A stretch of DNA of 41,809 nucleotides from Actinomycetales bacterium (GCA_015655445.1 JAATFA010000096.1:1-41809), one strand, 5' to 3'. Shown: positions 1 through 10,720, counted from the first letter of the stretch. Translations and numbers: made by a program. The notes: a model not told the origin generated them from the letters alone.

Positions 1-644
1 CCGCGCTCTGCAGCGGCAGCGAGCCGCTCTCCATCGGCCACGGGCACGATCGGGTCGAGCGCTCCCACGATGACGAGCAGTGGCACCGTGATGCGGGCGA
101 TCGCCTCCCGCCGGTCCCAGTCCGCGAGAGCCTCGCAGAGCAGCGCGTAGTCGTCCGCGTTCACGCAGGCGAGATGTTCGATCGCGCGCGCCACATGCTC
201 GGGATGGCGTTCGGCGAAAGGCGCGCCGAACCACCGGAGCGCGATGCCCTCGGCGAGCGGGCGCATCCCGCCCGCTCGCACGGATGCCGCGCGGGCCCGC
301 CATCCCGCGGGGTCTCCGAGGCGTGCGCTCGAGCACGCGATCGTGAGGCTCTCCACGACATCGGGCGCGCCGAGGGCGATCTCGAGGCCGACCGCGCCAC
401 CGATCGAGACGCCGAGGTAGTGGAAGCGCGTGAGACCGCGAGCGGTCGCCCAGTCGAGCACGGACGCCGCGAGCGCGCGGATGGAGGACGCGGGCGCCAG
501 AGCTCCCGCACCATGACCTGGGAGCACGTAGGGGTGCGCGCGCACGTCCGGCGGGAGGCGCTCGAGCAGAGGTCTCCACAGCTGCGTCGCGTCGGCGCCC
601 AACGAGGGACCGAGCACGAGGTCGACGCCCATCGCGGCATGCAT
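1..644 (-). CDS. alpha/beta hydrolase, 3-oxoadipate enol-lactonase (PcaD)-like; 3' end outside window
   Basis: Manual minus-strand translation VDLVLGPSLGADATQLW...YVLPGHGAGA...FHYLGVSIGGAVGLEIALGAPDVVESLTIACSSARLGDPAGW...ITVPLLVIVGALDPIVPV: nucleophile elbow GVSIGG and PcaD-like ARLG/RWF motifs. This frame is not in the ORF track. Confidence 0.85.
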   Translation of the reverse strand, partial: MHAAMGVDLVLGPSLGADATQLWRPLLERLPPDVRAHPYVLPGHGAGALAPASSIRALAASVLDWATARGLTRFHYLGVSIGGAVGLEIALGAPDVVESLTIACSSARLGDPAGWRARAASVRAGGMRPLAEGIALRWFGAPFAERHPEHVARAIEHLACVNADDYALLCEALADWDRREAIARITVPLLVIVGALDPIVPVADGERLAAAAER

Positions 645-705
645 CCTTCCCGGATGCGCATGCACCCCGTACCATTAGAGCACCTTGTGCGCTGAGCGCA
701 CGATG

Positions 706-720
706 GTTCGTATACTGAAC
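706..720. promoter_or_regulatory. GTTC-N7-GAAC dyad in the divergent hydrolase/cyclase intergenic region (IclR-type operator candidate)
   Basis: GTTCGTATACTGAAC between the start of the minus-strand hydrolase and the plus-strand cyclase gene. Confidence 0.35.
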
Positions 721-807
721 ACTCTAGACACGGGAACGCACGTGCTGGGGGCTCGCGAGAGGAACGACGTGGACGAGAACGATCGCGGTCACGGCACAGA
801 GGGGAAC

Positions 808-1770
808 ATGCCCGCCATGCACGACACATCCCGCATCCCGTCCTACCGCGACCTCCCGATCGTCGAGGGCATGCCGAGCGGCTGGGGCCTCTTCGGACCG
901 GACGACTCGCGCGGGAGGATGAACCTGCATGACCCGGCGAGCGTCGTGGCCGCCAGCCGACTCGTGCGAAGGGGGGCGGTCTTTCCCCTCGACGCGCCGA
1001 TCGGGTCGATCGAGCCGCCGTTCTTCCAGCGGGACGCCGTGCGCCACACGGTGTGGGCGCACCGGCCCCGCGAGTCGTTCGAGGACGCCTACGACAACCT
1101 CAACCCGCAGTCCGGCAGCCAGTGGGACGCGCTCGGCCACGTCGCGATCGGTCCCGACATGTTCTACAACGGAGTGACCTCTGAGCAGATTCTGCGCGGC
1201 GAGCGCAACACGATCCGCGACTGGGGCCGCACGGGGATCGTGGCGCGCGGGGTGCTCGTCGACGTCGCGGACCTCGTGCTCGCGCGCGGAGGGCCCGGAG
1301 CACGCGTCCCGATCACCGCTGACGACCTGCGGCGGGCACTCGACACGCTCGAACTCGAGCTCGGGCCGGGCGACGTGCTCCTCTTCCACACGGGGTTCCT
1401 CGACTGGCACGCCCGCCAGTCGCTCGACGAACGGCGCCGTCTCTCCCAGCGCGACTCCCTCGTCGCGCCGGGACTCGAGCAGTCGGAGTCGATGGCCGAG
1501 TTCCTGTGGGATGCCGGAGTCGCCGGCGTCGCCACTGACACGGCGGCCGTGGAGGCGTGGCCGCCGGACCGCAGCGACGCGGCTCGGCCCTTCGGGTTCC
1601 TGCACCGCGTCCTCATCGCGTCGTTCGGGATGGCGCTCGGCGAGCAGTGGTGGCTGCGCGAGCTCGCTGCCGACTGCGCGGCTGACGGCGTCGCGGAGTT
1701 CATGCTAGTGAGCGTGCCGCTGCAATCGCGCGGCGTCGCGTCGCCCGCCAACGTGCTCGCGATCAAGTAG
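808..1770 (+). CDS. cyclase family protein (kynurenine formamidase-like)
   Basis: ORF 685..1770, start placed at ATG 808 (or 820); GSQWDALGHVAI, GDVLLFHTGFLDWH, VAGVATDTAAVE are typical of the cyclase family. Confidence 0.85.
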   Translation: MPAMHDTSRIPSYRDLPIVEGMPSGWGLFGPDDSRGRMNLHDPASVVAASRLVRRGAVFPLDAPIGSIEPPFFQRDAVRHTVWAHRPRESFEDAYDNLNPQSGSQWDALGHVAIGPDMFYNGVTSEQILRGERNTIRDWGRTGIVARGVLVDVADLVLARGGPGARVPITADDLRRALDTLELELGPGDVLLFHTGFLDWHARQSLDERRRLSQRDSLVAPGLEQSESMAEFLWDAGVAGVATDTAAVEAWPPDRSDAARPFGFLHRVLIASFGMALGEQWWLRELAADCAADGVAEFMLVSVPLQSRGVASPANVLAIK

Positions 1771-1874
1771 CGGCGCCGACGCGAGCTCGGCGAGACGGGC
1801 GTCCGGGGCCTCCCCTCCCCCGTGCTACGCAGCGCACAATGCGATACTGGTCCGATCGGCAGAGAGGTCGCTCC

Positions 1875-3698
1875 GTGACGAACGCGCCCGACGCGCACCT
1901 CCCCAAGCCCGAGTACCCGCGGCCGCAGCTCGTGCGGCCCGACTGGCTGAGCCTCAACGGGCAGTGGCAGTTCGAGATCGATCGCGGCGACTCCGGTCTC
2001 GAGCGCGGACTGCGCGACCGCGAGCTCGCGGACCGGATCCTCGTGCCCTTCGCGCCCGAGTCGACGGCGTCGGGGATCGGCGACGTCGACTTCCTGCACG
2101 CCGTCTGGTATCGCCGCACGGTGCGCATCCCGCACGCCTGGAGCGGACGGGACGTGCTGCTGCACTTCGGCGCCGTCGACCACGACACGACCGTGTGGGC
2201 GAACGGCGTCGAGGTCGCACGGCACCGCGGCGGGTTCAGCTCCTTCACCGCGGACCTCGCCGGCGTCGCCGAGCCCGGCGAGGACGTCACGATCGTCGTG
2301 CGCGCGCGGGACACGCCCTCCGATCGCCAGGCGCGCGGCAAGCAGTCGACGTGGTACGCCAACACGGGGTGCAACTACACGCGCACGACGGGCATCTGGC
2401 AGACGGTCTGGCTCGAGCCCGTGCCGCGCGTGCACGTCGCGCGGCTGCGGATCACGCCCTCGCTCGCGACCTCGCGGTTCGCGGTGACCGCCGTGCTCCG
2501 CGGCGACGCGACGAGCCACCGGGTGCGCGCGACGCTGTCGGACGTGGACGGCGAGGTCTGCACCGTGACCGTTGCGGCCGACGCCGACCTCGCGCCGTCC
2601 TTCGACCTCGAGGTGGCCGCCGACCGAGCGCGGCTGTGGAGCCCCGAGGACCCGTTCCTCTACGACGTCGCGGTCGAGCTGCTCGACGGCGAGGACGTCG
2701 TCGACCGGGTCGCCTCGTACGCGGGCCTCCGCTCGGTGAGCATCGCCGGGCGGCGCGTGCACCTCAACGGGCGCCCCGTCTTCCAGCGACTCGTGCTCGA
2801 CCAGGGCTACTGGCCGGACACGCTCATGACCTCGCCGAGCGATGAGGCGCTCCGCCGCGACATCGAGCTCTCACTCGCCGCGGGCTTCAACGGCGCGCGC
2901 CTGCACCAGAAGGTCTTCGAGGAGCGCTTCTACTACCACGCGGATCGCATGGGCTACCTCGTGTGGGGGGAGTTCGGCGACTGGGGCGTCTCCGGCCAGG
3001 GCGTCGTGGGCCACAACCAGCAGCCCACGGCCTCCTTCATCACCCAGTGGCTCGAGGTGCTCGAGCGGGACCACAACCACCCGTCGATCATCGGGTGGTG
3101 CCCCCTCAACGAGACGCACCAGACGCTCCACGACCGCATCACCCAGCTCGACGACGTCACGCACGGGATGTACCTCGCGACCAAGCTCGCCGACCCCTCG
3201 CGGCCGGTCATCGACGCATCGGGCTACTCGCACCGCGTGCGCGGGGCCGATGTGTACGACTCGCACAGCTACGAGCAGGACCCCGAGGCGTTCCGCGCCG
3301 AGCAGTCCGGGCTCCGGGACGGGCGCCCGCACACGAACACCGAGGACGGCCGCCAGATCTCGCTGCCGTACGCGGGGCAGCCGTACTTCGTCTCCGAGTA
3401 CGGGGGCGTCTGGTGGAACCCTGTGCTCGCCGCGGACGCGGACGAGCAGGACCCCGACCGCACCGGCTCATGGGGGTACGGCCAGCGCGTGGGCTCCGTC
3501 GAGGAGTGGTTCGAGCGGTTCGCGGGGCTCACGAACGTCCTGCTCGACGAGCCACTCATGTTCGGCTACTGCTACACGCAGCTCACCGACACCTTCCAGG
3601 AGGAGAACGGCGTCTACACGTTCGATCGCGAGCCGAAGTTCGACCTGGAGCGGCTGCGGACGATCCAGCGCCGAACTGCGGCCTACGAGCGCGGCTGA
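1875..3698 (+). CDS. glycoside hydrolase family 2 protein
   Basis: ORF 1839..3698; SLNGQWQFEIDRG, YRRTVRIP, FNGARLHQKVFEERF, HPSIIGWCPLNET, FVSEYGGVWW (GH2 acid/base and nucleophile regions). Start could be 1839 or GTG 1875. Confidence 0.9.
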   Translation: MTNAPDAHLPKPEYPRPQLVRPDWLSLNGQWQFEIDRGDSGLERGLRDRELADRILVPFAPESTASGIGDVDFLHAVWYRRTVRIPHAWSGRDVLLHFGAVDHDTTVWANGVEVARHRGGFSSFTADLAGVAEPGEDVTIVVRARDTPSDRQARGKQSTWYANTGCNYTRTTGIWQTVWLEPVPRVHVARLRITPSLATSRFAVTAVLRGDATSHRVRATLSDVDGEVCTVTVAADADLAPSFDLEVAADRARLWSPEDPFLYDVAVELLDGEDVVDRVASYAGLRSVSIAGRRVHLNGRPVFQRLVLDQGYWPDTLMTSPSDEALRRDIELSLAAGFNGARLHQKVFEERFYYHADRMGYLVWGEFGDWGVSGQGVVGHNQQPTASFITQWLEVLERDHNHPSIIGWCPLNETHQTLHDRITQLDDVTHGMYLATKLADPSRPVIDASGYSHRVRGADVYDSHSYEQDPEAFRAEQSGLRDGRPHTNTEDGRQISLPYAGQPYFVSEYGGVWWNPVLAADADEQDPDRTGSWGYGQRVGSVEEWFERFAGLTNVLLDEPLMFGYCYTQLTDTFQEENGVYTFDREPKFDLERLRTIQRRTAAYERG

Positions 3699-3721
3699 GC
3701 GATCGCCGCGAGGATCGCTCG
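3698..3721. terminator. stem-loop after GH2 gene
   Basis: GAGCGATC-N8-GATCGCTC perfect 8-bp arms at the gene end; no U-tract. Confidence 0.4.
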
Positions 3722-3845
3722 ACTCTTCCGTGCCCGCCAGGCGCGATGCGCCGCGGGACGCGCACATGCGCGCACGCTATCGCGTCGGGGCGGGACGCGG
3801 GTGCGCGGCGTAGTGTTCCGTTCGCGCGACGAGACGGGGGGATGC

Positions 3846-4394
3846 ATGGCCGGTGTCGAGGTGCGACCCGCGAGAGCCGAGGCGTGGCCCGACCTCGAGC
3901 GCGTGCTCGGACGTGCGGGCGGGAGCAACGGGTGCTGGTGCCAGTATTGGCTGCTCGGACCCGCCTACCGTGAGCGCGATCGCGACGAGAACCGGCGCGA
4001 CCTGGAGCGGCAGGTCGCCGCGGGCGACGCCGGCCTCCTCGCCTATCGCGACGGCGAGCCCGTCGCATGGGCGCGGTTCGGTCCGCGTGCACGCCTGCGA
4101 TGGCTCGCCGCGAGGTTCCGATCGTCCGAGCTCCCGCCCGGGGAGCCGTGGTCGCTCTCGTGCCTCTACGTCGCGCCAGCCGCTCGCGGGGACGGGACGA
4201 TGCGCGCGCTCATCCGGCACGCAGCCTGCTGGGGCGACGCCGAAGGCGTCCCGGTGGAGGCTTACCCGATCGACGCCGCCGTCCCCGGCGCGACGGGCAA
4301 CCGCTTCAGCGGGGTCCTGAGCGCGTTCGTGTCCGAGGGGTTCGTCGAGGTGGGCCGCCTCGCGAGGGATCGGGCGATCGTCCGGCACGAGTGA
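3846..4394 (+). CDS. GNAT family N-acetyltransferase
   Basis: GCWCQYWLLG, EPVAWARFG, WSLSCLYVAPAARGDGTMRALI: GNAT-like core. Confidence 0.75.
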   Translation: MAGVEVRPARAEAWPDLERVLGRAGGSNGCWCQYWLLGPAYRERDRDENRRDLERQVAAGDAGLLAYRDGEPVAWARFGPRARLRWLAARFRSSELPPGEPWSLSCLYVAPAARGDGTMRALIRHAACWGDAEGVPVEAYPIDAAVPGATGNRFSGVLSAFVSEGFVEVGRLARDRAIVRHE

Positions 4395-4467
4395 GCGCGC
4401 GGCCCGCGACCGCCACGCGGCGACGGTCCTTACTGTTGAATCGCGTCACGACGGTAAGTTGTGCGCC

Positions 4468-5757
4468 ATGGTCGCGCGCGGGGACTCCGAGGAGACCGGA
4501 CGCGCGTGGCGCTCGAGACCGTTCCGATGGCTGTTCGCCGCCTTCACCGTCTCGGCGCTGGGCTCGGAGGTCACTGTCCTCGTCCTCCCCCTCATCGCGG
4601 CGCTCGCCCTGCGGGCGGGACCGGTCGAGATGGGCGTGCTCGCAGGCATGGGCTCCGCGCCGACGTTCCTCTTGAGTCTCGTGGCGGGCATGACCGTCGA
4701 TCGGCTGCGGCGGCAGCGCACGCTCATGATCGTGGCGGACGCGACGCGCGCCGCGCTGCTCCTGTGCCTTCTCGCCGCCCTCGCGGCCGGCCTGCTCTCC
4801 ATGCCGCTTCTCTACGTCGTCACGTTCTGCCTCGGCACGGCGGTGCTCTTCCACGAGACGGCCCAGAACACCTACCTGCTTCAGGTTCTGCCGCGTCGCC
4901 TCATCCTCGACGCGAACAGCAAGCTCCAGGTGAGCTACTCGCTCGGAGAGGCGGCGGGCCCGGGCCTCGGAGGGGTGCTCGTCCAGGCCGTCGCGGCGCC
5001 GGTCGCGATCCTCGCCATGGCGCTCGCCCCGATGGCATCGGCCCTGCTGCTCACGCGCGCGGGCACTCCGGCGGAGACGCACCGGGCGACCGGCGGCCAC
5101 ACCGGCTCCCGCGTGCGCCCGCTCGCGGAGATCGTGGAGGGCGTCCGCGCGCTCGTCACGCATCCCCTGCTCGGCTCCTGGACGGTGTGGGGTGCGGTCT
5201 CGGTCGTGTTCCTCGGAGCATTCGAGGGGCAGTACCTGCTCTTCGCGACGCGCGGCCTGCACCTGGATCCGGCCGCGGTCGGCCTCGTCGCGCTCCTCGG
5301 CGCCGCGGGCGCGCTGCCCGCGACGCTCGCCATCCGGCCGATGAGCGCACGCCTCCCGGCGGGCAAGTCGATCGTCGCGGGCCTGGGCGTCTCCTATCTC
5401 GCGCTCCTCGCGATCCCCCTCGCGCTGCCGGCCGAGGGCGAGCCCGCCGTGCTCGTGGCCGTGCTCGTCGGCGCGCGCATCGTCCAGACCTTCACGTTCA
5501 CGGTGAGCAACGTCGAGCAGTGGAGCCTGCGGCAGATGAGCACGCCGCGAGCTCTGCTGGGTCGGGTCTCGGCCGCCCACAGATTCCTCATGGGCACGGC
5601 GGAGACGGCGGGCGCGCTCGGGGGCGGGCTCGTCGCGCACGCGGTCGGCCTGCCCGTCGCGCTCGTCGCCTTCGCCGTCGCGGGCGCCCTCGTGCTCCTC
5701 CCCCTCCTCTCCCGGCCGATCTGGAGGCTCGACAGGCTGTCGACCGACCGCTCGTAG
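4468..5757 (+). CDS. MFS transporter
   Basis: 12-TM-like hydrophobic protein, AGMTVDRLRRQRTLMIVADATRA loop. Confidence 0.85.
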   Translation: MVARGDSEETGRAWRSRPFRWLFAAFTVSALGSEVTVLVLPLIAALALRAGPVEMGVLAGMGSAPTFLLSLVAGMTVDRLRRQRTLMIVADATRAALLLCLLAALAAGLLSMPLLYVVTFCLGTAVLFHETAQNTYLLQVLPRRLILDANSKLQVSYSLGEAAGPGLGGVLVQAVAAPVAILAMALAPMASALLLTRAGTPAETHRATGGHTGSRVRPLAEIVEGVRALVTHPLLGSWTVWGAVSVVFLGAFEGQYLLFATRGLHLDPAAVGLVALLGAAGALPATLAIRPMSARLPAGKSIVAGLGVSYLALLAIPLALPAEGEPAVLVAVLVGARIVQTFTFTVSNVEQWSLRQMSTPRALLGRVSAAHRFLMGTAETAGALGGGLVAHAVGLPVALVAFAVAGALVLLPLLSRPIWRLDRLSTDRS

Positions 5758-5833
5758 CCGGGTCGCGCGCGTTCGATCCGCGCGAGGATCCGGCACCGTT
5801 CGGCCGGGGGGCGAGTCGCGCCGGCCGCGGCGC

Positions 5834-6388
5834 TCAGCGGACTACGTCGTAGACGAGGCGCGCGAACTGGCCGTGGGCGTGCGCCGAGACGAGTCGCAGC
5901 CGATCCGCCTCGATGCGGCGCGGAAGCAGCGGCGCACCGCCCGTGAGCGCGACGGGCGCCACGGTGAGCCCGATCCCGTCGAGCGCGCCCGCGTCGAAGA
6001 ACTGCCCCGCGAGGTCGCCGCCGCCCATCACCCAGATGTCTCCGTCGCCTGCGGCGGCCCGGAGCCGGGGCAGCAGCTCAGCGACCGGGCCCGAGACGAA
6101 CCGCACGTCGGCGCCGGCCGGGACGGGAAGGGAGCGCCGCGTGAAGACGAACGTCGGCTTCTGCCCGTAGAACAGCTGCCACTTCTCCGGATGCTCGAGC
6201 AGCGCCTCCGCCCGCAGGGCCCACTCGTATGTCGTGGACCCTTCCACGAGGACCGTCACCCCCTTGGGCAGCAGTCCGCCCTCGGGCAGGCCGTCGTGGT
6301 CGACCGCGAACAGCCAGTCCAACGACCCCGCCTCGTCCGCGATCCACCCGTTCATGCTCGTCGCCGTGTCGAAGATGATGCGTCCCAC
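5834..6388 (-). CDS. dihydrofolate reductase family protein (RibD C-terminal-like)
   Basis: VGRIIFDTATSMNGWIADEAGSLDWLF...KPTFVFTRR...GDIWVMGGGDLAGQFFDAGALDGIGLTVAPVALTGG. Start placed at GTG 6388 within ORF 5834..6514. Confidence 0.85.
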   Translation of the reverse strand: MGRIIFDTATSMNGWIADEAGSLDWLFAVDHDGLPEGGLLPKGVTVLVEGSTTYEWALRAEALLEHPEKWQLFYGQKPTFVFTRRSLPVPAGADVRFVSGPVAELLPRLRAAAGDGDIWVMGGGDLAGQFFDAGALDGIGLTVAPVALTGGAPLLPRRIEADRLRLVSAHAHGQFARLVYDVVR

Positions 6389-6514
6389 GCCGACGACCCT
6401 ACGATCCCCCACCGACACTCGGGCTGCGGCGGCGCACGCACGGGCCGACACGATCTCCGCCCCATCGTGCCCGCGCCCTCCCCGCGGCGCGCACGGGCCA
6501 CCTAGACTGACCAC

Positions 6515-6970
6515 GTGAGCGACTCCGCGCGTCGGTACGTCAAGCCGGGCGCCTTCACGAATCGGGTGTTCAACCCGCTCGTCGCCTGGCTCACGAGGCG
6601 CGGCCTCGGCCTCAAGGGCGCCGCGATCCTCGAGGTGCGGGGCCGGAGGTCGGGGGAGCTGCGCACGACGCCCGTGAACCCGCTGACCCTCGACGGCGAG
6701 CGGTACCTGCTCGCTCCCCGCGGCGAGACGGAGTGGGTGCGCAACATCCGTGTCGCCGGCGTCGGGGCGCTCATCACGCGGCGCCGCCGCGAGGACTTCG
6801 CGGTCGTCGAGGTGCCCGATGTGGACAAGCCCCCCATCATCCGCGCCTACCTGCGGGCATGGGCGTGGGAGGTCGGCGCGTTCTTCGACGGACTCACGGC
6901 CGCCTCGAGCGACGCCGACGTGGCCGCGGTCGCGGCCGGATTCCCCGTCTTCCGCATCGTCGAGCGCTGA
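6515..6970 (+). CDS. nitroreductase family deazaflavin (F420)-dependent protein
   Basis: ILEVRGRRSGELRTTPVNPLTLDGERYLLAPRGETEWVRNIR is typical of the DDN/FDOR family. Confidence 0.8.
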   Translation: MSDSARRYVKPGAFTNRVFNPLVAWLTRRGLGLKGAAILEVRGRRSGELRTTPVNPLTLDGERYLLAPRGETEWVRNIRVAGVGALITRRRREDFAVVEVPDVDKPPIIRAYLRAWAWEVGAFFDGLTAASSDADVAAVAAGFPVFRIVER

Positions 6971-6997
6971 GCCGCACGAGCGCGACCGCGTGGTCGA

Positions 6998-7822
6998 TCA
7001 GTGCCGCTCGTCCCGCCTGCTGGGCTTGTCCGGCTTTCCCCGCGCGCCCGGATCACCCGCGCGCCGCGCGCGCGGCTCGTCCCTCTCGAGCCCGTCGAGC
7101 ATGAGCGCGATCGTGAAGTCGAACCGCTCGTGGCCGCGGCCCGCGGTGAGCTCGCGCGCGTACCGCACGACGTGGGGGAACATCGCGACGGGCAGCATCC
7201 GCAGCTGCTCCACGAGCTCGTCCTGCCCGAGCAGCCACGGCGCAGTCGAGTCGCGCGTGCTCTGAGCGACGAGGGACGCCTCGAGGCTGTAGGCGCTCAC
7301 GTACAAGGACAGCGCGTCGATCGCCCACGCCGCGCGCTGGGGCGGGACACCCGCGGCGAGCAGTATCGCGAGCATGGCCTCGTTGACGCGCAGGGTCTTC
7401 GGATTGGCCGGCACGACGGCGAGCGAGGCGCGCGCGATGCCGGGGTACCGCAGGTACTGATCGCGCAGCTGCGCGCAGACGTCGGTGATCTGCTCGCGCC
7501 ACGAGCCGGGATCGGGCTCGGGCAGCGCGACGGCCGCTCTGAGCTCGCCGATGAGCAGATCGTCGAGCTCGGCTTTGCTCCGAACGTGTGCGTAGAGCGA
7601 GGCCGGGCCGGTGTCGAGCGCCGCGGCGATCCGCCGCATCGTCAAGGCGTCGAACCCCTCGCGCTCGACGATCGCGAACGCCGTCGCCACGATCCTCTCG
7701 ACCGTGATGGGCGCCGACCGCCGGGAGGGCCGGCGACGGCTCCCCTGTCCCGTGAGCTCCGCGATCTGCTCCGCCCAGCGCGCTCGGAACGCGCTCGCCT
7801 GCGGCGGCTCAGCCTCACCCAC
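6998..7822 (-). CDS. TetR/AcrR family transcriptional regulator
   Basis: ITVERIVATAFAIVEREGFDALTMRRIAAALDTGPASLYAHVRSKAELDDLL HTH; GTG start. Confidence 0.9.
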   Translation of the reverse strand: MGEAEPPQASAFRARWAEQIAELTGQGSRRRPSRRSAPITVERIVATAFAIVEREGFDALTMRRIAAALDTGPASLYAHVRSKAELDDLLIGELRAAVALPEPDPGSWREQITDVCAQLRDQYLRYPGIARASLAVVPANPKTLRVNEAMLAILLAAGVPPQRAAWAIDALSLYVSAYSLEASLVAQSTRDSTAPWLLGQDELVEQLRMLPVAMFPHVVRYARELTAGRGHERFDFTIALMLDGLERDEPRARRAGDPGARGKPDKPSRRDERH

Positions 7823-7839
7823 GCCTCCAGCCTACCATC

Positions 7840-7878
7840 TCATCGAACGACGTTCTTGTAACGAACGTTGTTCGATGA
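7840..7878. promoter_or_regulatory. TetR-type operator palindrome
   Basis: TCATCGAACGACGTTC-N7-GAACGTTGTTCGATGA: 16-bp arms matching at 15 positions, in the divergent regulator/MFS intergenic region. Confidence 0.8.
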
Positions 7879-7882
7879 AAGA

Positions 7883-9460
7883 ATGCTGTTCGTGTCCCAA
7901 CAGCTTGCATTCCCCCAGCCGCTCGCCCCGCTGCCGCTACGTCGCGCGTGGCTCGTGCTCGTCGTCGTCGTCATCGCGGACGTCATGGACTTCGTCGACT
8001 CGAGCGTCGCGAACCTCGCCGGCCCCTCGATCCGCGCCGACCTCGGCGGCGACGCCTCGGTGCTGCAGTGGGTCCTCTCCGCGTACACGGCGGCCTTCGC
8101 GCTCGGCCTCGTCACGTCCGGGCGGCTCGGGGACATCGTCGGCAGGCGGCGGCTCTTCCTCATCGGCATGACCGGCTTCACCCTCGCCTCGCTCGCGTGC
8201 GGTCTCGCGCCCGGCGTCGTGTGGCTCATCCTCGCGCGCGTGCTGCAGGGCCTCTTCGGCGCGGTCATGATCCCGCAAGGCTTCGCGCTCGTGAAGATCG
8301 CCTTCCCGCCCGAGCATCTGCGCAGGGCGCTCGTCCCCTTCGGCCCCATCATGGGCCTCGCGGGCGTGCTCGGGCCGATCCTGGCCGGATGGCTGCTCGC
8401 CCTGAACCCGTTCGGCAGCGGATGGCGCTCCATCTTCCTCATCAACGTGCCGATCGGGGTCGTCGCGATCGTCATGGCGGCGCTCGTGCTGCCGCGCCGC
8501 GCGGGCGAGGACCCGGCCCTGCGCGTCGACGTGCGCGGCGTCACGCTGCTCACGCTCGCCTCGGGCCTTCTCATCGTCCCTCTCGTCGAGGGGCGCGAGC
8601 TCGGCTGTCCCTTGTGGACCTACGCCATGATCGCCGCCGCGATCGCCGTGTTCGCCCTCTTCGTGCGCTCCGAGCGCCGCAGCGACCACCCAGTCATCGC
8701 GCCCTCGCTCCTCCGCCGCCGCAGCGTCGTCGCGGGCCTGATCATCATCGCCGGGTTCTTCGCCTCCATGACGGGGTTCACGCTCGCTTTCAACCTGCTG
8801 CTTCAGCTCGGCCTCGGCTGGAGCCCGCTCGACACGGGCCTCGCCCTGATCCCCTGGGCCCTCGGCAGCGCCGTGGGCACCGTGCTCTCCGGCGCGGTGC
8901 TCACCGCGCGGCTCGGCCGCCGCACGCTGCACCTCGGCCTCGCCCTCGCGGCGATCGGCCTCCTGGGGCTCTGGTGGACGATCGCACAGCACCCCCACGC
9001 GCTCGGCTTCCTCGTGCTCGCGCCGTCGCTGCTCGTCGCCGGGTTCGGAGCGGGCATGGTCTTCATCCCGCTCTTCGACTACGTGCTCGGCGACGCGACC
9101 CCGGCCGAGGTCGGCACGGGCTCGGGCCTGCTCAACGCCGTGCAGCAGTTCGCGTCGGCGCTCGGCGCGGCCGCGCTCGGCACCGTCTTCTTCGCCCGTG
9201 CCGCGACGGCCGACTACACGGCCGCAGCGGTGCTCGTCATCGCGATCGCCGCGGCCGCGTTCCTGCTCACCTTCGCCCTCGTCTGGCTCCTGCCCCGGCG
9301 GCTCGCTGGCCCAGACGGCTCGAGCGCGGATGACGCGAGCCACGCCGGCGAGAGCCCTGCCGGCGTGAGCCCCGCCGGGCAGACCCGCGAGACGCCGAGC
9401 GCCGAGACGCTGAGCCCGGCCGAGGGCACGGCGGGCCGCCCGGGCGCTACACGCGCGTGA
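7883..9460 (+). CDS. MFS transporter, DHA2 (EmrB/QacA) type
   Basis: [62 protein letters not shown]: 14-TM drug transporter signature. Confidence 0.9.
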   Translation: MLFVSQQLAFPQPLAPLPLRRAWLVLVVVVIADVMDFVDSSVANLAGPSIRADLGGDASVLQWVLSAYTAAFALGLVTSGRLGDIVGRRRLFLIGMTGFTLASLACGLAPGVVWLILARVLQGLFGAVMIPQGFALVKIAFPPEHLRRALVPFGPIMGLAGVLGPILAGWLLALNPFGSGWRSIFLINVPIGVVAIVMAALVLPRRAGEDPALRVDVRGVTLLTLASGLLIVPLVEGRELGCPLWTYAMIAAAIAVFALFVRSERRSDHPVIAPSLLRRRSVVAGLIIIAGFFASMTGFTLAFNLLLQLGLGWSPLDTGLALIPWALGSAVGTVLSGAVLTARLGRRTLHLGLALAAIGLLGLWWTIAQHPHALGFLVLAPSLLVAGFGAGMVFIPLFDYVLGDATPAEVGTGSGLLNAVQQFASALGAAALGTVFFARAATADYTAAAVLVIAIAAAAFLLTFALVWLLPRRLAGPDGSSADDASHAGESPAGVSPAGQTRETPSAETLSPAEGTAGRPGATRA

Positions 9461-9887
9461 GCACGAAGACGGGGATGACGCGGTCGGTCTTGAGCTGGTA
9501 CTCGGCGTAGCCCGGGTACGCGGCGACGGCGCGCTCCCACCACAGCTCGCGTTCGGCGCCGTGAGCCTCGTGCGCGAGGTAGTCGGCCTTGTCCGGGCCG
9601 TCCTGAAGCTCGACGTGAGGGTTCGCGATCAGGTTCCAGTACCAGACCGGATGCCGCGGCGCGCCGCCGAGGGACGCGACGACGGCGTACTGGCCCTCGT
9701 GCTCGACGCGCATGACCACCGTCTTGCGCAGCTTGCCGCTCTTCGCGCCCACCGAGGTGAGCACGACGACAGGCCTGCCGCCGATCTCCCCACCCTCGCG
9801 GCCGCCGGTCGCCTCATAGCGCTCGGCCTGCCGGCGCGCCGGCTCGGACGTGCTGGGCTCGTATGCACCGGTGAGGGGCATCGTCAT
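9447..9887 (-). CDS. nitroreductase family deazaflavin (F420)-dependent oxidoreductase
   Basis: [61 protein letters not shown]. Start placed at ATG 9887 within ORF 9447..10601. Confidence 0.88.
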   Translation of the reverse strand: MTMPLTGAYEPSTSEPARRQAERYEATGGREGGEIGGRPVVVLTSVGAKSGKLRKTVVMRVEHEGQYAVVASLGGAPRHPVWYWNLIANPHVELQDGPDKADYLAHEAHGAERELWWERAVAAYPGYAEYQLKTDRVIPVFVLTRV

Positions 9888-10258
9888 TCTCCTTCGGGCA
9901 CGGCGTCGGACGAGGACGAGCTCGTCCCCGCGGACGACGATACGCGAGGACGGCTCCACGCCTCCTCCACGAACGCGCCTCCGCAGCCTCCAGCCGAGCA
10001 TCGCCGCGGCCGCCGGCAGGATCGCGAGCCCGTGCGGCATCCCCGCGACAGGCTGCTTGACGTCGCGCGCGGGCAGCCAGTGCTCCCGGCGAGATGCACA
10101 AGGGCGTTCGCGACGTCGGGCTGATCGTGCGCGACGTCGAGCTCCTGACCGGTCACGAGCACCGTGCGATCGTGAGCCGTCGCGCGGTCCGACTGCAGCG
10201 AGGAGACGGGCGATCCGACGCGTCGCCGATCGTCCCGCGAGGCGGCGAGCGCCGGGGG

Positions 10259-10696
10259 TCACCTCCCCGCGAGCACGTCGAGCATGCGACGGAGGAGGTT
10301 GGAGCGCCATCCGCCGCCGAGGATCTCGAAGGCGCGGGCCTGGCCCGGGTCGTCGAGGTCGAACCCCGTCCGGGTCAGCAGCAGGCGCGTGCCCGTCCCC
10401 TCCGGCTCCAGCCGCCAGGTGACGATCGTGTCGAGACCCGCATCGCGACTGGCCCAGGAGATGCGGAGGAGCCGGCCGGGGTCGACCTCGAGCACCTCGC
10501 ACTCGACGAGACCCGAGAAGCCGGCCTGCGGCTCCGGATCGGCGCGGAACACGAAGCGCGTGCCGACGACGGGCGCGAAGCCCTCGTTCGGCATGAGCCA
10601 CGCGGTCAAGAGCTCCGGATCGGTCAGCGCGCGCCAGACCCGTGCGGGCGGATGCGGCAGGAGCTCGTCCAGCTCGAACGTCTCCGCGCTCGTCAT
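10259..10696 (-). CDS. SRPBCC / AHSA1-like domain protein
   Basis: [48 protein letters not shown]. Confidence 0.88.
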   Translation of the reverse strand: MTSAETFELDELLPHPPARVWRALTDPELLTAWLMPNEGFAPVVGTRFVFRADPEPQAGFSGLVECEVLEVDPGRLLRISWASRDAGLDTIVTWRLEPEGTGTRLLLTRTGFDLDDPGQARAFEILGGGWRSNLLRRMLDVLAGR

Positions 10697-10720
10697 GGCG
10701 CCTCCCTCATCGCGTGTCCG

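Noticed and set aside
9888-10601. N-terminal extension of ORF 9447..10601 and ORF 9884..10162
   Set aside because: The deazaflavin protein starts at 9887; the extension overlaps the SRPBCC gene out of frame. The 9888-10258 gap has no recognisable product.
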